Shown in pieces: positions 6,722 through 8,155 of a stretch of 8,155 nt of DNA. Origin of the DNA: Candidatus Gerdarchaeota archaeon (GTDB lineage Archaea > Asgardarchaeota > Heimdallarchaeia > JABLTI01); the NCBI GenBank assembly GCA_016839405.1, contig JAEOUJ010000241.1, positions 1 to 8,155 of the forward strand, written 5' to 3'. Position 1 is the first letter of the stretch. Each line of letters starts with the position of its first letter. The notes below the pieces were generated by a model. That model did no database searches, was not told the origin of the DNA, and saw only the letters and a list, made by a program, of their open reading frames with translations. The position numbers were made by a program, and so were the translations under genes.

Positions 6722-6747
6722 ATATATTTGAGTAATTCCAAATATAT
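6722..6747 (+). repeat. Leader hairpin 1 of the mini-peptide gene
   Basis: ATATATTTG (6722-6730) and CAAATATAT (6739-6747) form a perfect 9-bp stem with an 8-nt loop. The stem resembles the ATATATTG/CAATATAT stem in the candidate small RNA upstream. Confidence 0.6.
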
Positions 6748-6751
6748 GGTT

Positions 6752-6772
6752 GAGTGGGTTTATACCCATCTC
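6752..6772 (+). repeat. Leader hairpin 2 of the mini-peptide gene
   Basis: TGGGT (6755-6759) pairs with ACCCA (6764-6768) around the loop TTAT. It is extended by GAG (6752-6754) with CTC (6770-6772) across a one-base bulge. It ends 28 nt before the start codon. Confidence 0.55.
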
Positions 6773-6800
6773 TTGAGTGTGTGCATAGAGTTGACAAAAT

Positions 6801-6947
6801 ATGAGAAAAATTAATCCAAAAGTAACTAGGTTAGCCATTACTTTAATGGCATTGTTAATTGCCGGAGGAACAGCCTTAGCTTTTAAAGATGCAGCTGGAG
6901 AACCAACTGTAGCTGCTGGTGAAGTAAGCGGTAATGGTGCAGATTAA
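6801..6947 (+). CDS. 48-residue exported mini-peptide precursor (signal peptide plus a ~21-residue acidic tail)
   Basis: This short gene (ATG 6801, TAA 6945-6947) encodes a near-ideal secretory precursor. The n-region is basic (R2, K3, K7, R10), the hydrophobic core is LAITLMALLIAGG (11-23), and TALA (24-27) is a standard A-x-A-type cleavage site before F28. The mature part would be only 21 residues (28-48), rich in Ala and Gly, with net charge about -3 and no cysteines. It is visibly richer in G and C than nearby non-coding DNA and is framed by a strong TATA box, two leader hairpins, two 3' hairpins and a T-run, all of which argue for a real gene. No clear Shine-Dalgarno is present. Overall design resembles secreted signalling-peptide precursors such as Bacillus Phr peptides, but I see no sequence match and the function is unknown. 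Alternatives are a cell-surface microprotein or a tiny membrane peptide. Confidence 0.65.
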   Translation: MRKINPKVTRLAITLMALLIAGGTALAFKDAAGEPTVAAGEVSGNGAD

Positions 6948-6986
6948 TTCTTTTCCAATTGGTGATCAAACCTAATCGGAAAAGGA
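6948..6986 (+). repeat. 3' hairpin directly after the mini-peptide stop codon
   Basis: Starting one base after the stop, CTTTTCC (6950-6956) pairs with GGAAAAG (6978-6984). Inside it ATT (6958-6960 region) pairs with AAT and GG with CC, with a bulge, around a loop containing TGATCAAA. The outer T residues extend the stem by a G-U and an A-U pair. Confidence 0.55.
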
Positions 6987-7016
6987 AAGTACACCATCTC
7001 CTTGAGGAGTTACTTT
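6986..7016 (+). repeat. Second 3' hairpin of the mini-peptide transcript
   Basis: AAAGTA (6986-6991) pairs perfectly with TACTTT (7011-7016), and CTCC (6998-7001) with GGAG (7006-7009) around a TTGA loop. It is followed by a pure pyrimidine tract (TCTCCTCTCCTCC, 7021-7033) whose TCCTCC could pair with GGAGGA inside the coding region (6864-6869). Confidence 0.5.
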
Positions 7017-7037
7017 AAAATCTCCTCTCCTCCATAA

Positions 7038-7055
7038 TTTTTTCTTTGTTTTATA
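7038..7055 (+). terminator. T-rich terminator of the mini-peptide transcript
   Basis: Six Ts (7038-7043) followed by further T-runs come after two hairpins. This fits both archaeal T-run termination and a hairpin-assisted end. Confidence 0.55.
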
Positions 7056-7207
7056 ATTTATTTTGTTACTGTAGTGTGAAAATTGGTGTGGCATTCTGAA
7101 TTTCTTATTATTACTATTTATTTGCATTCGTAAAAACTAAAAAAATAGCTCTTATAACCATTAAAATGATAAAAATTCACTTCTAAAGTAGTGTGTGTAT
7201 TTCTCGA
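7056..7207. other. Intergenic stretch between the mini-peptide and response-regulator transcripts
   Basis: No ORF or strong structure is visible. The word GTAGTGTG occurs twice (7071-7078 and 7188-7195), the second about 15 bp before the receiver gene's TATA box; it might be a weak repeated regulator site or chance. Confidence 0.3.
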
Positions 7208-7209
7208 CA

Positions 7210-7219
7210 ATATAAATAG
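7210..7219 (+). promoter_or_regulatory. TATA box of the response-regulator gene
   Basis: ATATAAATAG matches the archaeal TATA consensus and predicts a transcript start near 7236, with a leader of about 55 nt. A second TATA-like word (TATAAAAA, 7265-7272) lies too close to the ATG unless the mRNA is leaderless. Confidence 0.5.
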
Positions 7220-7233
7220 GTCAATTTTTCTTT

Positions 7234-7268
7234 ATATTATCTTGAAATAATATGCCCTTTAGGGTATA
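7234..7268 (+). promoter_or_regulatory. Two palindromes over the response-regulator transcription start
   Basis: ATATTAT (7234-7240) is mirrored by ATAATAT (7247-7253) with a 6-nt spacer, directly at the predicted transcript start. Adjacent is ATGCCCTTTAGGGTAT (7252-7267), a 16-bp palindrome with one mismatched pair. Both could be operators or early-leader hairpins. Confidence 0.45.
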
Positions 7269-7276
7269 AAAAAGTC

Positions 7277-7280
7277 GGAG
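7277..7280 (+). promoter_or_regulatory. Ribosome-binding site of the response-regulator gene
   Basis: GGAG lies 11 nt before the ATG at 7292, somewhat far but the only good Shine-Dalgarno match. It sits in AAGTCGGAG, a 9-mer also found in the loop and stem of the candidate small RNA (6544-6552). Confidence 0.45.
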
Positions 7281-7291
7281 AACAAAGAAAG

Positions 7292-7753
7292 ATGTGCAAA
7301 ATCCTTCTGGTTGAAGATGATCATTCTACACGGTCATTACTCACAAAAATACTCTCAAAAGAAGGATTTGAGATTATCGAAGCTAGTGATGGAGAAGAAG
7401 GACTAAAACTATATGAAAAGGTTATGGACAAGCCTGAAGTTATAATATTAGATTATAATTTGCCAAAAATGAATGGCTTAAAACTTGCCCAAGAGATTCG
7501 ATCAAGAAATCCCACCTCTAAAGTATTAATCATTACTGGAGATCCACGTATGAATGAGGAGATTGCAGCACGCTCAAACATACGATTACGTACCAAACCT
7601 ATTACCAAAGAGGATTTAATCAATGAAATTGACATTCTTAGGGCCCCAGTGGTTGAAATCTATGACGATTTCTCATTCATTTACCCAGGAAGGAATAGGG
7701 AATTCGTTCAGGAAGATGAAATTGGCACCCTACTCAAACTTCATTTGAGTTAA
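7292..7753 (+). CDS. Single-domain response regulator (CheY-like receiver) with short C-terminal extension
   Basis: The protein has 153 residues; 1-116 are a receiver domain. It has the acidic pocket E8/D9 in LLVEDDHSTR, phospho-acceptor D54 in VIILDYNLPKMNG, T82 in LIITGD and K102 in RTKPIT, so phosphorylation chemistry should be intact. The position of the usual aromatic switch residue (Tyr/Phe three before the Lys) is Leu99. The last ~35 residues form an acidic/aromatic tail (EIYDDFSFIYPGRNREF) with no DNA-binding domain. It should therefore act by protein contact or as a phosphate relay. No histidine kinase is in the window. Base composition is less AT-rich than that of the left-hand genes. 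It follows the mini-peptide gene by 344 nt but has its own promoter. Confidence 0.9.
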   Translation: MCKILLVEDDHSTRSLLTKILSKEGFEIIEASDGEEGLKLYEKVMDKPEVIILDYNLPKMNGLKLAQEIRSRNPTSKVLIITGDPRMNEEIAARSNIRLRTKPITKEDLINEIDILRAPVVEIYDDFSFIYPGRNREFVQEDEIGTLLKLHLS

Positions 7754-7803
7754 AATATCGAGTAAAAAACCGTTAAAAAAAGATCATTACAACCCAACTC
7801 AAT

Positions 7804-7819
7804 ATGCATGTTCAAAATA
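7804..7819 (+). repeat. 16-nt direct repeat shared with the candidate small RNA
   Basis: ATGCATGTTCAAAATA here is identical to 6497-6512, where it spans the end of hairpin 1. Both copies are in non-coding DNA and both are followed within ten bases by ATATGTT or TATGTT. One chance match of this length is not excluded in such AT-rich sequence. Confidence 0.55.
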
Positions 7820-7860
7820 GATGGATATATGTTCCACTTGCAGAAATCATATATCTTATT

Positions 7861-7973
7861 GATATGAAAGTAATCATTGATAGATTCAAGTCCTAACTAG
7901 AAATATGCACTAACTCGGAAGGGATTTTCTATCTAAGGAATTGAATCTATCAAACTGCAGTATATTTCATATT
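7861..7973 (+). ncRNA. Candidate long rod-like structured RNA or inverted-repeat element
   Basis: Four nested helices form one rod. The outer helix is GATATGAAA (7861-7869) with TTTCATATT (7965-7973). The core is a perfect 13-bp repeat, TTGATAGATTCAA (7877-7889) with TTGAATCTATCAA (7941-7953). Inside it TCCT (7891-7894) pairs with AGGA (7936-7939) and TAGAAA (7898-7903) with TTTCTA (7926-7931). The 22-nt apical loop contains CTAACTCGGAAGGG. No ORF crosses it. A six-T run follows at 7984-7989, so it could be a terminated small RNA. The next gene has its own TATA box downstream, which argues against a riboswitch. A small palindromic mobile remnant is the alternative. Confidence 0.45.
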
Positions 7974-7983
7974 CTATTGAAGC

Positions 7984-7989
7984 TTTTTT
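7984..7989 (+). terminator. T-run after the rod-like structure
   Basis: Six Ts, 11 nt past the last helix, could terminate a transcript carrying the structure. The run lies in the loop of a weaker hairpin: TTGAAGC (7977-7983) with GCTTTCAA (8000-8007), one bulge. Confidence 0.4.
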
Positions 7990-8013
7990 GTAGTAAATTG
8001 CTTTCAAGAATTA

Positions 8014-8022
8014 TTTATATAT
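8014..8022 (+). promoter_or_regulatory. TATA box for the partial gene at the right edge
   Basis: TTTATATAT is centred about 25 bp before a predicted start near 8043, which leaves a leader of about 25 nt. It is downstream of the rod-like structure, so that structure is not part of this mRNA if this promoter is used. Confidence 0.4.
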
Positions 8023-8068
8023 GCTAAGAATATTGTTTTTGTAATAATTTTTGGTGAGGGTTAAAAAA

Positions 8069-8155
8069 TTGTATGTTAAAAAACATATTTTATTAGCATT
8101 ACTAATTGTCTCATTCCTTTCGTTTTCTCTTAGTAGCGCAAAAATTAGCTTTATA
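8069..8155 (+). CDS. Exported protein, N-terminal signal peptide only (3' end missing)
   Basis: Twenty-nine codons are visible. From TTG at 8069 the product begins MYVKKHILLALLIVSFLSF, then SLSSA, with a basic start, a strongly hydrophobic core (7-19) and a probable cleavage site after SSA (residue 24). A GTG at 8054 is in the same frame and could be the start, adding five residues. I prefer TTG because GGTGAGGG (8053-8060) then serves as a Shine-Dalgarno site with usable spacing. The frame stays open to the window edge. The mature protein is not visible, so its function cannot be stated. Confidence 0.6.
   Translation, partial: MYVKKHILLALLIVSFLSFSLSSAKISFI

Noticed and set aside
6638..6838. 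Minus-strand ORF of 66 codons with a hydrophobic product
   Set aside because: It is antisense to the promoter, leader hairpins and start of the mini-peptide gene. Its hydrophobic residues follow from AT-rich sequence, and the plus strand has the better promoter and signal-peptide logic.
7265..7291. Leaderless transcription of the response regulator from TATAAAAA at 7265
   Set aside because: A good GGAG site before the ATG and a better TATA box at 7210 favour a leader-containing transcript. It is not excluded.
7453..7635. Minus-strand ORF inside the response regulator
   Set aside because: It is a shadow of the receiver domain codons.
6468..7953. CRISPR array or insertion sequence
   Set aside because: The repeats are not regularly spaced direct repeats, and no transposase, target-site duplication or cas gene is visible.
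7861..7973. Riboswitch controlling the gene at 8069
   Set aside because: A TATA box at 8014-8022 lies between them and a T-run ends the structure at 7984-7989, so the element probably is not in that mRNA. I also recognise no known riboswitch core.

Overview
The window is strongly AT-rich DNA with wide intergenic gaps, most likely archaeal. Four observations point that way: TATA boxes at archaeal spacing, T-run terminators, an extracellular NosD-type beta-helix protein ending in the GNYWSE...DLYPL signature, and a large multidomain protein with winged-helix/Lrp-like folds. An Asgard archaeon (Loki- or Heimdall-like) is my best guess from protein style. It is an inference, because no rRNA or other marker gene is present.

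Left half (1-3961). The 3' part of an ArsR-type winged-helix regulator (+ strand) converges on three minus-strand genes. Read in their own direction these are a cytoplasmic beta-lactamase-fold serine hydrolase, a double GNAT acetyltransferase and a membrane-anchored parallel beta-helix protein. The hydrolase and acetyltransferase are 55 nt apart with no T-run between them and carry similar TAGGA ribosome-binding sites, so they are probably one transcript. Two T-runs after the acetyltransferase suggest the beta-helix gene is transcribed separately.

Middle (3962-6292). A divergent intergenic region full of inverted repeats precedes a 592-residue protein. I read it as a regulator with two winged-helix/ferredoxin-like modules, possibly controlling its own promoter. 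Directly behind it lies a frameshifted remnant of the 3' end of a second copy of the same gene.

Right half (6293-8155). This part is mostly non-coding but highly structured. A diverged copy of the operator layout found before the 592-residue gene is followed by a candidate small RNA (about 6465-6598) with a 14-bp hairpin and two mutually exclusive helices. Next come a strong TATA box, a 48-codon gene for a tiny exported peptide flanked by hairpins, and a single-domain response regulator with its own promoter palindromes. A rod-like 113-nt inverted-repeat structure with a T-run follows, and then the start of a signal-peptide gene cut by the window edge.

The most unusual part is 6380-7990: two candidate structured RNAs, an exported mini-peptide and an orphan receiver protein. 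They share short sequence motifs, some complementary to each other. A peptide/RNA/receiver signalling locus is possible but unproven.
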